Source of the DNA: Cystobacter ferrugineus
GTDB lineage: Bacteria; Myxococcota; Myxococcia; Myxococcales; Myxococcaceae
Assembly (NCBI RefSeq): GCF_001887355.1
Contig: NZ_MPIN01000008.1
Location: forward strand, 2,575 to 51,933
Length of the DNA: 49,359 nt
Direction: 5' to 3'
This document shows positions 30,091 through 40,054 of the stretch, one piece after another. A program made the translations under genes and the position numbers. Under the pieces are notes generated by a model, which did no database searches, was not told where the DNA came from, and was given only the letters and a program-made list of their open reading frames with translations. How positions within the stretch are numbered: the first letter of the stretch is position 1; each line of letters starts with the position of its first letter.

Positions 30091-30189
30091 GGCCACCGTC
30101 CGGCGGACGTTGACGCTGAAGGTAGATCGGCCCGCCCGGGCCACGCACCCCACCATTCGACGGGGCCGTGGACCGGACGGGCCTTTTTT
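30091..30189 (+). terminator. Terminator with alternative pairings after the leader peptide
   Basis: A central hairpin pairs CCACG/CCCC (30141-30151) with GGGG/CGTGG (30162-30171). GGCCCG (30129-30134) can close it by pairing with CGGGCC (30178-30183), directly before six Ts (30184-30189), giving a Rho-independent terminator. The same 3' strand has a competing partner: CCGTCCGG (30096-30103) is perfectly complementary to CCGGACGG (30173-30180). CGTCC-GGC-GGACG can also fold locally right after the stop codons. Mutually exclusive folds next to a leader peptide are typical of attenuators. Confidence 0.6.
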
Positions 30190-30276
30190 CATCTTCCCTC
30201 CGGGAATGCGAGCGGACGGGCCCTGTTGCAGCCCGCCGAGGGGGGAAGGCTCGTTTCATCCGCTGGAGGCCCGACC

Positions 30277-30510
30277 TTGTCCATCACACCCTGCCCGAGT
30301 CCGCTGCCTTGCGCCCTGCGCGACGAGTCGGTGGTGGAGGTTCAACGCAATCTGTTCTGCGCCAACTATGACGCCTGCCTGCACCTCGCGGTGAAGCAGG
30401 GCTGGGACGGGTGGACGTGCCGGCACTGCCCGCTGCGCGAGCACCGGGGGAGCGTTCCCCAGGCACGCGACTACGCCGAGAGCCGTCCGCGCAGTCAGGG
30501 CCAGGACTGA
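30277..30510 (+). CDS. Small Cys-rich protein of unknown function
   Basis: A 77-residue protein. TTG 30277 has GGAGG about 9 nt upstream, which decides the start. Its core reads NLFCANYDACLHLAVKQGW followed by WTCRHCPLREH, a C-x5-C ... C-x2-C layout suited to a small zinc or iron-sulfur site; two more Cys lie near the N-terminus (TPCPSPLPC). There is no signal peptide. It lies after the leader-peptide terminator and 93 nt before pyrG. I do not know the family. Confidence 0.65.
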   Translation: MSITPCPSPLPCALRDESVVEVQRNLFCANYDACLHLAVKQGWDGWTCRHCPLREHRGSVPQARDYAESRPRSQGQD

Positions 30511-30573
30511 CAGCCCCGGACTCGCCGGGATCCAGGGCATCGACGGGGGACGGGGAACCTACAGAAACATTGA

Positions 30574-33056
<2,483 letters not shown>

Positions 33057-33096
33057 GAGAATCGAAGTCGCGGGGAGGGAATCCGAGGGACACGAC

Positions 33097-33675
33097 ATGA
33101 CGGAGCTGCCGCCAAAGCCCAACCGGGACGAGTTGACGGAGCGCGCCGCGCGGGTGCGCCTGCTCGTTTTCGACGTGGATGGGGTCCTCACGGACGGCGG
33201 CCTGTATTACGGCGACAGCGGCGAGGTGATGAAGCGCTTCGACGTGAAGGACGGCCACGGCCTGGTGATGGCCCGGCTGGCCGGCCTGCGCACCGCCATC
33301 CTCACCGCGCGCTCCTCCTCCATCGTGGAGGTGCGGGGCCGCGAGCTGGGCATCGCCGCCATCTTCCAGGGGCGCAAGGACAAGTCAGCGGGCCTGGACG
33401 AGCTGCTCTCCCAGCTCGGGGAGGCCCCCGAGGCCTGCGCCTATATGGGGGATGACCTCAACGACCTGGGTCCCTTGAGCCGGGTGGGCCTGTCGGCTTG
33501 TCCGGCCGACGCGGCACTCGAAGTTCGGCAGGAAGTGCATTACATCGCACGCAACCGGGGAGGTCACGGGGCAGCGCGCGAACTGGTGGAACTGTGCTTG
33601 CGGGCGGCGGGGCATTGGGAAGCCACCGTCCGACAGATGAAAGCCGCCGAGGCCCTACAGGCTGTCAAGTTGTGA
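33097..33675 (+). CDS. kdsC: 3-deoxy-D-manno-octulosonate 8-phosphate phosphatase
   Basis: Dephosphorylates Kdo 8-phosphate, the step between KdsA and KdsB. A 192-residue HAD-superfamily protein of the compact C0 type: motif I LLVFDVDGVLTDGGLYY (nucleophile and acid Asp), motif II ILTARSS, Lys in GRKDKSAGLDEL and motif IV MGDDLNDLGPL. The C-terminal GGHGAARELVE tail is typical of KdsC. ATG 33097 lies 40 nt after kdsA with GAGGGA upstream; an in-frame extension to 33031 overlaps kdsA and was not used. Confidence 0.94.
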   Translation: MTELPPKPNRDELTERAARVRLLVFDVDGVLTDGGLYYGDSGEVMKRFDVKDGHGLVMARLAGLRTAILTARSSSIVEVRGRELGIAAIFQGRKDKSAGLDELLSQLGEAPEACAYMGDDLNDLGPLSRVGLSACPADAALEVRQEVHYIARNRGGHGAARELVELCLRAAGHWEATVRQMKAAEALQAVKL

Positions 33676-33757
33676 AAGCAAAGAATTTTCGCTTCCCGGT
33701 TAGGTGTCCTATCCTATGAGTGCCGGAATGAAGCAGGGCAGAGATGAGGAAAGTTCG

Positions 33758-34357
33758 ATGACGGATCAGCTCTACACGACCCACGACATCAGCCGGTTGC
33801 TCCAGGTGGACCCGTCCACGGTGAGCAAGTGGATCGACCGCGGCATCCTCATGGCGTTCCGGACGCCAGGCGGCCACCGGCGGGTGCGCTCGGCGGACCT
33901 GCGCACGTTCCTCATCACGCACCAGATGCCGGTGCCCGAGGAGTTGGGCAGCAGCACCGTGCGCCTGCTGGTGGTGGACGACGAGCGTCAGGTGCTCGAC
34001 GCCATCAAGCGCGCGTTCAAGCCCTACGCCAACCAGGTGGAGCTGCAGACGACCACCAGCGGCGTCGAGGCGCTGCTGCTGGTGTCCGAGCAGAAGCCCC
34101 ACGGCATGCTCATCGACCTGAACATGCCGGACATCGACGGTATCGAGGTGTGCCGCCGCATCCGCGCCCGCAAGCAGATGGAGGGCGTGCGGCTCATCAC
34201 CATGACGTCCGCCCACTCGCCCGAGGTGGTGGAGCAGTCCAAGCAGGCGGGCGCCGTGGCGTGCCTGCCCAAGCCGCTGGACGTGCAGCAGGTGCTCGAC
34301 CTGTTCCGCGTGCCGCTGGCGCTCGGGGGCACCACCCCCGCCGCCGTCAAGCGCTAG
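33758..34357 (+). CDS. HTH (MerR/excisionase-type) plus receiver protein
   Basis: A 199-residue regulator in reversed domain order: an N-terminal MerR/excisionase-type HTH (YTTHDISRLLQVDPSTVSKWIDRGILMAFRTPGGHRRV, ~5-45), then a receiver (~68-185) with acidic pair VVDDER, phospho-acceptor in LIDLNMPDIDG, TS at MTSAHS and Lys in CLPKPLD. Ordinary response regulators have the receiver first. No kinase gene is adjacent. ATG 33758 is chosen because GAGGAAAG precedes it by 4 nt; in-frame ATG 33716 and 33728 and GTG 33704 lie in or just after a TATCCT -10-like element at 33710-33715. Confidence 0.85.
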   Translation: MTDQLYTTHDISRLLQVDPSTVSKWIDRGILMAFRTPGGHRRVRSADLRTFLITHQMPVPEELGSSTVRLLVVDDERQVLDAIKRAFKPYANQVELQTTTSGVEALLLVSEQKPHGMLIDLNMPDIDGIEVCRRIRARKQMEGVRLITMTSAHSPEVVEQSKQAGAVACLPKPLDVQQVLDLFRVPLALGGTTPAAVKR

Positions 34358-34479
34358 CCACGCGACAAAGGGCGGAGCCCGGACGCGCCCCGCCCCACGT
34401 CTCACTCCCGGCGTGCCCAGGTGGACGAGTCGGACCCCTGACTTCGGGGCCCGAGCCCACTGGGTGCGCCGTTCGTGCT

Positions 34480-34932
34480 TCAGCCATTCACCTTCACTTC
34501 GATGACGCGCGGCTTGGTCTCCTCACGCCGGGGCAGCGACAGCGTCAGCACGCCATTCTCGTAGCGCGCCTCCACCCGGGACGGATCCACCGTGCGCGGC
34601 AGCACGAAGGAGCGGGTGAACACGCCGAAGTTGCGCTCCAGACGCCGGGTGCCCTCGTCCTTCGGCGACTCCGGACGCTTGCGCTCGGACTTGAGGGTGA
34701 GCGTGTCGTTCTCGACCTTCACCTCGATGGACCTGGCGTCATGGCCCGGCAGGTCCACCTGCAGGGTGATGCCCTCGGCGGTCTCGTAGATGTCCGCCGC
34801 GGGGGCGAACTCACGCGAGCCGGACGGACGCACGGGCAGGTCGCGGAAGAACTGGTCGAACTCCCTCAGGACCAGGGGGCCCAGCGCCACGGCACCATTG
34901 CTCATCTCGAACGGGTTCCAACGGCTTTGCAT
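34480..34932 (-). CDS. Hsp20/alpha-crystallin small heat shock protein
   Basis: A 150-residue ATP-independent holdase chaperone. The alpha-crystallin domain covers ~45-140, from FAPAADIYETAEGITLQVDLPG to the family signature YENGVLTLSLPRREE, and the tail has RVIEVKVNG, in place of the usual IxI motif. ATG 34932 has AGGAGA 6 nt upstream; the open frame upstream of it is leader sequence. The ~150-nt leader holds an 11-bp perfect hairpin (35014-35045) and, further up, an inverted repeat with a TTGACA. Confidence 0.93.
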   Translation of the reverse strand: MQSRWNPFEMSNGAVALGPLVLREFDQFFRDLPVRPSGSREFAPAADIYETAEGITLQVDLPGHDARSIEVKVENDTLTLKSERKRPESPKDEGTRRLERNFGVFTRSFVLPRTVDPSRVEARYENGVLTLSLPRREETKPRVIEVKVNG

Positions 34933-35013
34933 GGACGTCTCCTGTGCGCGCCAGACTCCTCGCGGAGCCATGGCACGTGGTGGTGGTGAAACAGAAAGGG
35001 TTTGTCTGCTCTC

Positions 35014-35045
35014 GCGCGGCGCCCTCTCTCTCGGGGGCGCCGCGC
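35014..35045 (-). promoter_or_regulatory. 11-bp perfect hairpin in the hsp20 leader
   Basis: GCGCGGCGCCC (35014-35024) and its exact reverse complement (35035-35045) are separated by a 10-nt pyrimidine-rich loop. It lies about 80 nt before the hsp20 start codon. It does not include the SD, so a simple thermometer masking the SD is not supported. A transcription pause or mRNA stabiliser, or a terminator for the upstream small gene, is possible. Confidence 0.5.
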
Positions 35046-35066
35046 CTCTCACAACTCCAAGAGAAC

Positions 35067-35086
35067 CATGCTTTGGAGCATGTCAA
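35067..35086 (-). promoter_or_regulatory. Inverted repeat overlapping a -35-like TTGACA upstream of hsp20
   Basis: CATGCT-TTGG-AGCATG (35067-35082) is a perfect 6-bp inverted repeat. On the minus strand TTGACA (35086-35081) overlaps it. No good -10 follows at 17 nt, and it is neither a CIRCE nor a clear sigma-32 site, so it is an operator candidate only. Confidence 0.35.
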
Positions 35087-35117
35087 GGAAGCGCGCCGCG
35101 CGCGTCGGGCCGCCGCC

Positions 35118-35312
35118 TCAATCGTCCTCGCGCCCGAGGGAAACGAAGACCTCGTCGTCCTCACGCGAGACGCGCACGACCCACGGCCGGCAGCACACCG
35201 GGCAGTCTTCCACGTATGTCTCCGAGGCGACGCCCAGTGCATCGGCGGCCACCTCCACCTGCTCCCCGCAGTAGGGGCAGAGCTGCAACGAGTCGTCAGC
35301 GAAGGGCTGCAT
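35118..35312 (-). CDS. CPXCG-motif small cysteine-rich protein
   Basis: A 64-residue protein with two Cys pairs, LCPYCGE near the N-terminus and EDCPVCCRPW in the middle, then an acidic tail; this matches the small CPXCG cysteine-rich family, probably a zinc ribbon of unknown function. ATG 35312 has GGGAGGAG upstream and overlaps the stop of the DUF309 gene (TGATG), so translation is coupled. A longer in-frame extension to 35480 lies inside the DUF309 gene and was rejected. Confidence 0.85.
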   Translation of the reverse strand: MQPFADDSLQLCPYCGEQVEVAADALGVASETYVEDCPVCCRPWVVRVSREDDEVFVSLGREDD

Positions 35313-35671
35313 CAGCGCTCTCCTCCCGAGGCGTCCAGCGGCCAGACGAGCAGGGGCCTGTCCGTCCCCTCGCCCGCTCGCCACCGGGTGATGTCCCGCC
35401 TCAACCGGTCCACGTCCACGCCCTCGCACAGCGGGGCCAGGGGCTCCATCCGCTCGAGGGCGCGCGAGAAGAGTGTCCACGAGCCCCGGGTGTTGCCCGC
35501 GTCACGCTTGAGCCAGCCCGCCGCGGCGAGGATGAGACCCTGAAGCAACAGCCGGCGTGGGCCGTGCTCGTGCCGCCACGCCTCCTCCCACGCCTCATGG
35601 GCCGCGTGGAAGGCGCCCGCGTTGAAGAGTGTCATCCCTTCCGCCAGACAAGTAGCGAACGCACGAGGCAT
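35312..35671 (-). CDS. DUF309 domain protein
   Basis: A 119-residue helical protein of the DUF309 family, recognised by FNAGAFHAAHEAWEEAWR and the following LLLQGLILAAAGWLKR, the conserved H..HE.WE pattern. Function is unknown; the motif suggests metal or phosphate binding. It is divergent from the MshEN gene (42-nt gap) and its stop overlaps the start of the CPXCG gene. Confidence 0.85.
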   Translation of the reverse strand: MPRAFATCLAEGMTLFNAGAFHAAHEAWEEAWRHEHGPRRLLLQGLILAAAGWLKRDAGNTRGSWTLFSRALERMEPLAPLCEGVDVDRLRRDITRWRAGEGTDRPLLVWPLDASGGER

Positions 35672-35700
35672 CGAAACGCGACTCCAGGCTCCTTCCTTCG

Positions 35701-35706
35701 TAGACT
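35701..35706 (+). promoter_or_regulatory. -10 element 7 nt before the MshEN gene
   Basis: TAGACT (TAnnnT) followed by 7 nt, GGAGGTC, and ATG. Initiation 6-7 nt after the -10 would put +1 at the ATG, making the transcript leaderless; the GGAGG would then not be transcribed in full. Confidence 0.5.
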
Positions 35707-35713
35707 GGAGGTC

Positions 35714-36550
35714 ATGGCCGCACCTCGCAACCGGATTGGAGAAATCCTCGTCAAGGCCCGTGTCCTCGACGAGATGCAGCTGCGCAGCGCGCTCGCCCAG
35801 CATGATCAATGGGGCGGACGCCTCTCGCGCATCATCAGCGACATGGGGATCGCCGCGGAGGACACCCTCACCCAGGCGATCGCCGACGGCCTCGGCATGC
35901 AGCGCGTCCAGCTCGGCACCGCCAGGGATCCCGGCGCGCTCGCCAGGCTGGACGTCAACCTGGCCGAGCAGAAGGGCATCTTCCCCGTGGCCCTGCGCGA
36001 CAACGGCAAGACGCTCGTGCTGGCCATGGCGGACCCCTCGGACCTGGCGACGATCGATCAGGTGGCCGCGCTCAGCCGCACCCGCGTCATCCCCATGGTG
36101 GCGGGCGACCAGGAAATCCAGAACGCCATCCAGCGGCACTACCGCAACCAGGAGCCCATCGTCTCCCCCACCGCCCGCACCGCGCCCACCGGGCGAACGG
36201 GCGCGTCCGGGGACGAGGACGAGTTCAAGATCGTCGACATGGCGGGCAAGACGGTGAGGAAGTCCATCGCCGACATCGCGCCGAACATCGCGCGCGAGAA
36301 CGCGGCCCGGCAGAACTCCGCCCCCATGCCCCCGCGTCCGAGCATCGGCTCGAGTGCGGCGGATCTGCTCGATGAAATCCTCAACGCCTCTCCCGCCGAG
36401 ACGTTCTCCGCCGAGGAGATGCAGCGGTTGCAGGCCGTGCAGGTGAACCAGGAGAAGAGCTCGAAGATCTTGCGCGCCCTGCTCGAGCTGCTGCTGGAGA
36501 AGGGACACATCCAGCAGCGGGAGCTGGCGGCACGCATGCGCGCCCCCTGA
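35714..36550 (+). CDS. Stand-alone MshEN/GspE N-terminal domain protein
   Basis: A 278-residue protein. Residues ~1-140 form the MshEN (type II secretion/pilus ATPase N-terminal) domain: RNRIGEILVKARVLDEMQLRSALAQH and RLSRIISDMGIAAEDTLTQAIADGL, then ARLDVNLAEQKGIFPVAL and LVLAMADPSDLATID. MshEN domains can bind cyclic di-GMP. A linker with PTARTAPTGRTGA follows, then a helical C-terminus. No Walker motifs are present, so it is not a motor. It may act as a c-di-GMP-dependent regulator of pilus or secretion machinery (inference). It ends 6 nt from the convergent serB. Confidence 0.8.
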   Translation: MAAPRNRIGEILVKARVLDEMQLRSALAQHDQWGGRLSRIISDMGIAAEDTLTQAIADGLGMQRVQLGTARDPGALARLDVNLAEQKGIFPVALRDNGKTLVLAMADPSDLATIDQVAALSRTRVIPMVAGDQEIQNAIQRHYRNQEPIVSPTARTAPTGRTGASGDEDEFKIVDMAGKTVRKSIADIAPNIARENAARQNSAPMPPRPSIGSSAADLLDEILNASPAETFSAEEMQRLQAVQVNQEKSSKILRALLELLLEKGHIQQRELAARMRAP

Positions 36551-36556
36551 ACCGCC

Positions 36557-37759
36557 CTACTCCCCCACTTCCCGCACCTCGCGGGCCGAGAGCCCCAGGA
36601 AGTAGAGGATGGTGTCCAGGCCGCCCGCGGAGATGGAGGTATCGGCCGCCTGGCGCAGCTTGGGCTTGGCGCGGAAGGCGATGCCCAACCCCGCGCGCTC
36701 CAGCATCAACAAGTCATTGGCGCCATCGCCCACGGCGATGACCTGGTCGAGCAGGATGCCCTCCTCCCGGGCGATCTTCTCCAGCAGCTCCGCCTTGCGG
36801 CGTGCGTTGACGATGGCGCCCAGGGTGCGGCCGGTGAGCTTGCCGTCCGCCTCCTCCAACAGGTTGGAGTGGGCGTAGTCGATGCCCAGGCGGGCCTTGA
36901 GCGCCTCGGCCGCCACGGAGAAGCCTCCGCTGATGATGGCGGTGCGGTAGCCCAACCGCTTGAGCACGCGGATGAGGGTCTCCGCCCCCTCCGTGAGGGG
37001 AAGACGGGCGGCGAGATCATGCAGCACCCGCGCGTCCAGCCCCTCGAGCAGCGCCACGCGCTGACGCAACGACTCGTCGTAGTCCATCTCGCCGTGCATG
37101 GCGCGCTCGGTGATGCGCGACACCTGATCGCCCACGCCATGGGCTCGCGCCAGCTCGTCGATGACCTCGATGCGGATGAGCGTGGAGTCCATGTCCATCA
37201 CCACCAGGCGCTTGGCGCGCCGGTAGAGGCTCTCACGCTGCAGCGCCACGTCGAAGGCGCTCGTGGCCATGGCCAGCTCCAGCAACGAGCGCTTGAGTTC
37301 CTCCGGCTCCTTGTTCGCCGGCAGGGCGAGGTGAATCTCGAACGAGCCGGGCTCCACGTCGGACTGTCGGTGGATGCGCTCGATATTGGCCTCGTGCCGG
37401 GCCAGGCACGCGGTCACCGCGTGCAGCTCGCGCGCGCCGAGGGAGCGGCCCACCATGGTGGCGACATGACGGCTGGGGGACGCGGCGCTCTGCTCTCCTG
37501 ACTCGCCCACCGCTCGGGATTCCAGGGACACGCCCAACGCCTGAGCCGCGGAGTGCAGTTCCTGAAGCACGCCCCCTTCCTCGGGCAGACGCACGAGCAG
37601 GCAGAGGGTGAGCTGGCCCTGCACCACCACCTGCTCGATGTCGAGCAGCACCGCGCCCGCCTCGGCGAGCAGGCCCGTCAGCCGGGAGACGATACCGGGA
37701 TGGTCCTTGCCGGTGAGGGTGAGGAGAAGGGACTCGTGCGAAGCGGAGGTGGAAGTCAT
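36557..37759 (-). CDS. serB: Phosphoserine phosphatase with N-terminal ACT domains
   Basis: Last step of serine synthesis. A 400-residue long-form SerB: ACT region at ~8-175 (LLLTLTGKDHPGIVSRLTGLL at the start and a second ACT-like part with HEANIERIHRQSD), then the HAD domain with VVMDMDSTLIRIEVIDELA (nucleophile Asp), IISGGFSVAAEALKARLG and AVGDGANDLLMLERAGLGIAF. The ACT part probably gives serine feedback control. It lies 21 nt downstream of the kinase-like gene on the same strand, so the two are probably co-transcribed. Confidence 0.93.
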   Translation of the reverse strand: MTSTSASHESLLLTLTGKDHPGIVSRLTGLLAEAGAVLLDIEQVVVQGQLTLCLLVRLPEEGGVLQELHSAAQALGVSLESRAVGESGEQSAASPSRHVATMVGRSLGARELHAVTACLARHEANIERIHRQSDVEPGSFEIHLALPANKEPEELKRSLLELAMATSAFDVALQRESLYRRAKRLVVMDMDSTLIRIEVIDELARAHGVGDQVSRITERAMHGEMDYDESLRQRVALLEGLDARVLHDLAARLPLTEGAETLIRVLKRLGYRTAIISGGFSVAAEALKARLGIDYAHSNLLEEADGKLTGRTLGAIVNARRKAELLEKIAREEGILLDQVIAVGDGANDLLMLERAGLGIAFRAKPKLRQAADTSISAGGLDTILYFLGLSAREVREVGE

Positions 37760-37780
37760 GGTGTTACGGCCCGGGTGGTA

Positions 37781-39169
37781 CTACCGCGGCTCCGAGGAGA
37801 GGATGAGATCGCCCTTGGCGAGGAACTGCGCCTCGGGGAAGGACTTGTAGAAGTCCTCCAGCATGGCGTCGAGGTCCGGATAGCGCTGGTCCACGCGATC
37901 CTGGGTCATCTTGTCGAAGAGCGCATCCAGACCGGAGGGAGCCTCGGGATTGACCTCGGAGGGCAGCGGCGAGCGGCGGCCGGGGATCTGCCCGGTGAGC
38001 ATCTCGTAGAGGAGGATGCCCAGCCCGTAGACATCGGAGGCGGGACCCGCGTCCTTCGCGCGCTGCGGCTGGAGGAGCTCCGGCGCCAGGTACACCATGC
38101 CGCTGGCGCCCACGAAGACCTGGGGCAGGCCCTTGGAGGCATCCTGCTCCACCACGCGGCTCAGCCCGAAGTCGCTGAGCTTCGCGTTGCCGTGGATGTC
38201 GAAGAGCACGTTCTCCGGCTTGAGGTTGTGGTGGGACAGACCCACGGCGTGCGCGGCGCGCAGCGCGTAGGCCAGTTGGAGGAAGCAGCGCAGCGCGAAG
38301 GGCACGGGCACGCCCTTGCCCCCGCCCTCCTCCAGCATGGACTTGAGGTTGCCCTGCAGCAGCTCGAGCACGTAGTAGGGGCGCGCCGCCTCCACGTTCT
38401 GATCCAACACCTGGACGATGCCCGGATGGCGCACCTGGGCCTGGGCACACAGCTCGCGCTTGAGCCGCTTGAGCACCTCGCCCCGCTGCAGGAAGGAGAA
38501 GTAGCCGAAGATGTCCTTGAGTTCCTTGATGCAGACGTCCAACCCAAGTGCGTTGAAGCGGCCCTTGCTGGTGGTGCCCAGCGGACCGGAGCCGAGGGCC
38601 TCCTGCTTCTGGTAGCGCTGATCCAGCACCTCCACGGCCTTGGAGGCGGGCGTCGAGGCGGGGGGCGCGGCCGGAACCGGCGGCTCCACGGCGGGGGACG
38701 AACTCACAGTAGAGACCTGGGCGGGACGCGCGCGAGGCAGGGCGGGCGGCTCCGCGGACGGCCGCGCCTCGGAGGGAGCGGCCTCCGACTCGTCCTCCGG
38801 CGGAGGTGGAGGCTTGAGCGCGTGGGCCTGAGCGACCGTGTCCTCGGTGGTGAGCGACTCCAGCCCCAGTTGCTCGGCGAAGAACTCGCCCACCTCGGCG
38901 ATGAACTGGTCCTGCATCCCGGTGTCCACCACGCGCTCGCCCATGTCGGTCAGGCGCAGCTGCGCCTCGCGGGGATCCAGGGCGATGTAGTGGTACTTGC
39001 GCAGGAAGAGGTAGTAGCTGTCGAACTCCAGCGAGACGGACGGCTCGAGCGCGGCCTTCACATCGGCCAGCTTGTTCGAGCGTCCCAGACGGCCGTTCTC
39101 CCTCAGGCTCTGGAGGATGAACAGCGCCTCGCCGCAGATGGTGTCGCGGTGGATGACGGGCGTGGGCAT
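37781..39169 (-). CDS. Eukaryotic-like Ser/Thr kinase fold with Asn in place of the catalytic Asp
   Basis: A 462-residue soluble protein: an N-terminal domain of unknown type (~1-115), a Pro/Ala-rich linker (~119-180), and a protein-kinase domain (~185-455). Visible kinase features are the Gly loop GSGPLGTTSKG (193-203), VAIK-type Lys215 in VCIKELKD, DFG at 333-335, and YLAPELL for APE. The catalytic loop reads LSHHNLKPENVLF, so the HRD aspartate is Asn315, while Lys317 and Asn320 are kept. It should bind ATP/Mg but may be catalytically weak or inactive, a pseudokinase or scaffold. There is no membrane segment. A TTGGTC-N17-TAGAGT promoter precedes it; serB follows by 21 nt. Confidence 0.85.
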   Translation of the reverse strand: MPTPVIHRDTICGEALFILQSLRENGRLGRSNKLADVKAALEPSVSLEFDSYYLFLRKYHYIALDPREAQLRLTDMGERVVDTGMQDQFIAEVGEFFAEQLGLESLTTEDTVAQAHALKPPPPPEDESEAAPSEARPSAEPPALPRARPAQVSTVSSSPAVEPPVPAAPPASTPASKAVEVLDQRYQKQEALGSGPLGTTSKGRFNALGLDVCIKELKDIFGYFSFLQRGEVLKRLKRELCAQAQVRHPGIVQVLDQNVEAARPYYVLELLQGNLKSMLEEGGGKGVPVPFALRCFLQLAYALRAAHAVGLSHHNLKPENVLFDIHGNAKLSDFGLSRVVEQDASKGLPQVFVGASGMVYLAPELLQPQRAKDAGPASDVYGLGILLYEMLTGQIPGRRSPLPSEVNPEAPSGLDALFDKMTQDRVDQRYPDLDAMLEDFYKSFPEAQFLAKGDLILSSEPR

Positions 39170-39178
39170 GTGGGCGCG

Positions 39179-39207
39179 ACTCTACGCGCTCACGCCACCG
39201 GGACCAA
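39179..39207 (-). promoter_or_regulatory. Promoter of the kinase-like gene
   Basis: On the minus strand TTGGTC (39207-39202), 17 nt, TAGAGT (39184-39179), then 9 nt to the ATG at 39169. Both boxes and spacer fit a sigma-70 promoter giving a 5' leader of only a few nucleotides. Confidence 0.5.
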
Positions 39208-39233
39208 TGGAGGAGAGAAACGGAAGAGGGACT

Positions 39234-39989
39234 TCAGGGGATGTGGAGCAACTGCTTCACCGTCTCCAACACTTCCTGGAAGCGCACGGGCTTGCGCAGG
39301 TAGATGTCCACCCCGAGCTGCATGGCGCGCTCGCGCGCCTCGGGGCCTCCCGCGGAGATGGCCACCACGGGAATGGACTTGAGCGCCTCCTCGGCGCGGA
39401 TGCGCTCGATGAGCGCGAAGCCGTCCATCACCGGCATGTACAGGTCCGTCATCACCAGGCTGAAGCGGCTGGAGCGCAGCGCCTGCAGCGCGTGGTGCCC
39501 GTCGGGAGAGAAGTGCACCTCCAGGGGCACCTTTCCCGCCAGCTCGCCGCTCGCCAGCTTCTTGAGCACGTAGCTGTACATCTCGATGATGTGTGGATTG
39601 TCCTCGACGATGAGGACGCGATAGCCCTCGGCGGGGACGGCCGTCCGGTCCGACGCGCGGGTCTGTCCTGGCGCACTCAAGATTTCACCCAATCGCTGCC
39701 GGTCCTCCGCTTGGAGCACCCGGATGCCGACACCCCCGGGTGCTTCGGGCGACACGGGCCGGACCCACGCCACCGTTCCCACGACTTCTACCGGATCCAG
39801 AAGCCCCGGGAAAGAAAGTGCCAAACCCACGGACTCACCCACGGTGAAAAGACGGTCGGTCTGCACGAAGATTCCTCCTCGTGACAGGTTCTCCGTCACC
39901 TCCGTCATCCGGGCCTGGTCCGGAAAGCGCACGCGTAACACGAGCGGCACTCGGGGTCCTTCACGCTGGTCGTCTGATCCCCGATTCAT
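39234..39989 (-). CDS. PilZ domain plus receiver protein
   Basis: A 251-residue cytosolic protein. The N-terminal PilZ domain (~8-100) has the c-di-GMP-binding elements: an Arg motif in REGPRVPLVLRVRF and NLSRGGIFV (N-x-S-x-x-G). The receiver (~125-250) has VEDNPH, phospho-acceptor Asp in VMTDLYMPVMDG, SAG and Lys in YLRKPVRF. This combination would let phosphorylation and c-di-GMP act on one output; PilZ-receiver proteins are frequent in myxobacteria, where they affect motility. It is divergent from the nuo operon (104-nt gap). No SD is evident at the ATG, so a short leader is possible. Confidence 0.88.
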   Translation of the reverse strand: MNRGSDDQREGPRVPLVLRVRFPDQARMTEVTENLSRGGIFVQTDRLFTVGESVGLALSFPGLLDPVEVVGTVAWVRPVSPEAPGGVGIRVLQAEDRQRLGEILSAPGQTRASDRTAVPAEGYRVLIVEDNPHIIEMYSYVLKKLASGELAGKVPLEVHFSPDGHHALQALRSSRFSLVMTDLYMPVMDGFALIERIRAEEALKSIPVVAISAGGPEARERAMQLGVDIYLRKPVRFQEVLETVKQLLHIP

Positions 39990-40054
39990 AACAAGGGGTT
40001 GAAATCGCTCGGAAATTTGCTGGTGCCGGCGCAGTGTAGCGCCGAGGGTTTATG

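Noticed and set aside
35118-35480. 120-residue extended start for the CPXCG protein
   Set aside because: The extension lies inside the DUF309 gene and is low-complexity; ATG 35312 has a strong SD and a TGATG overlap.
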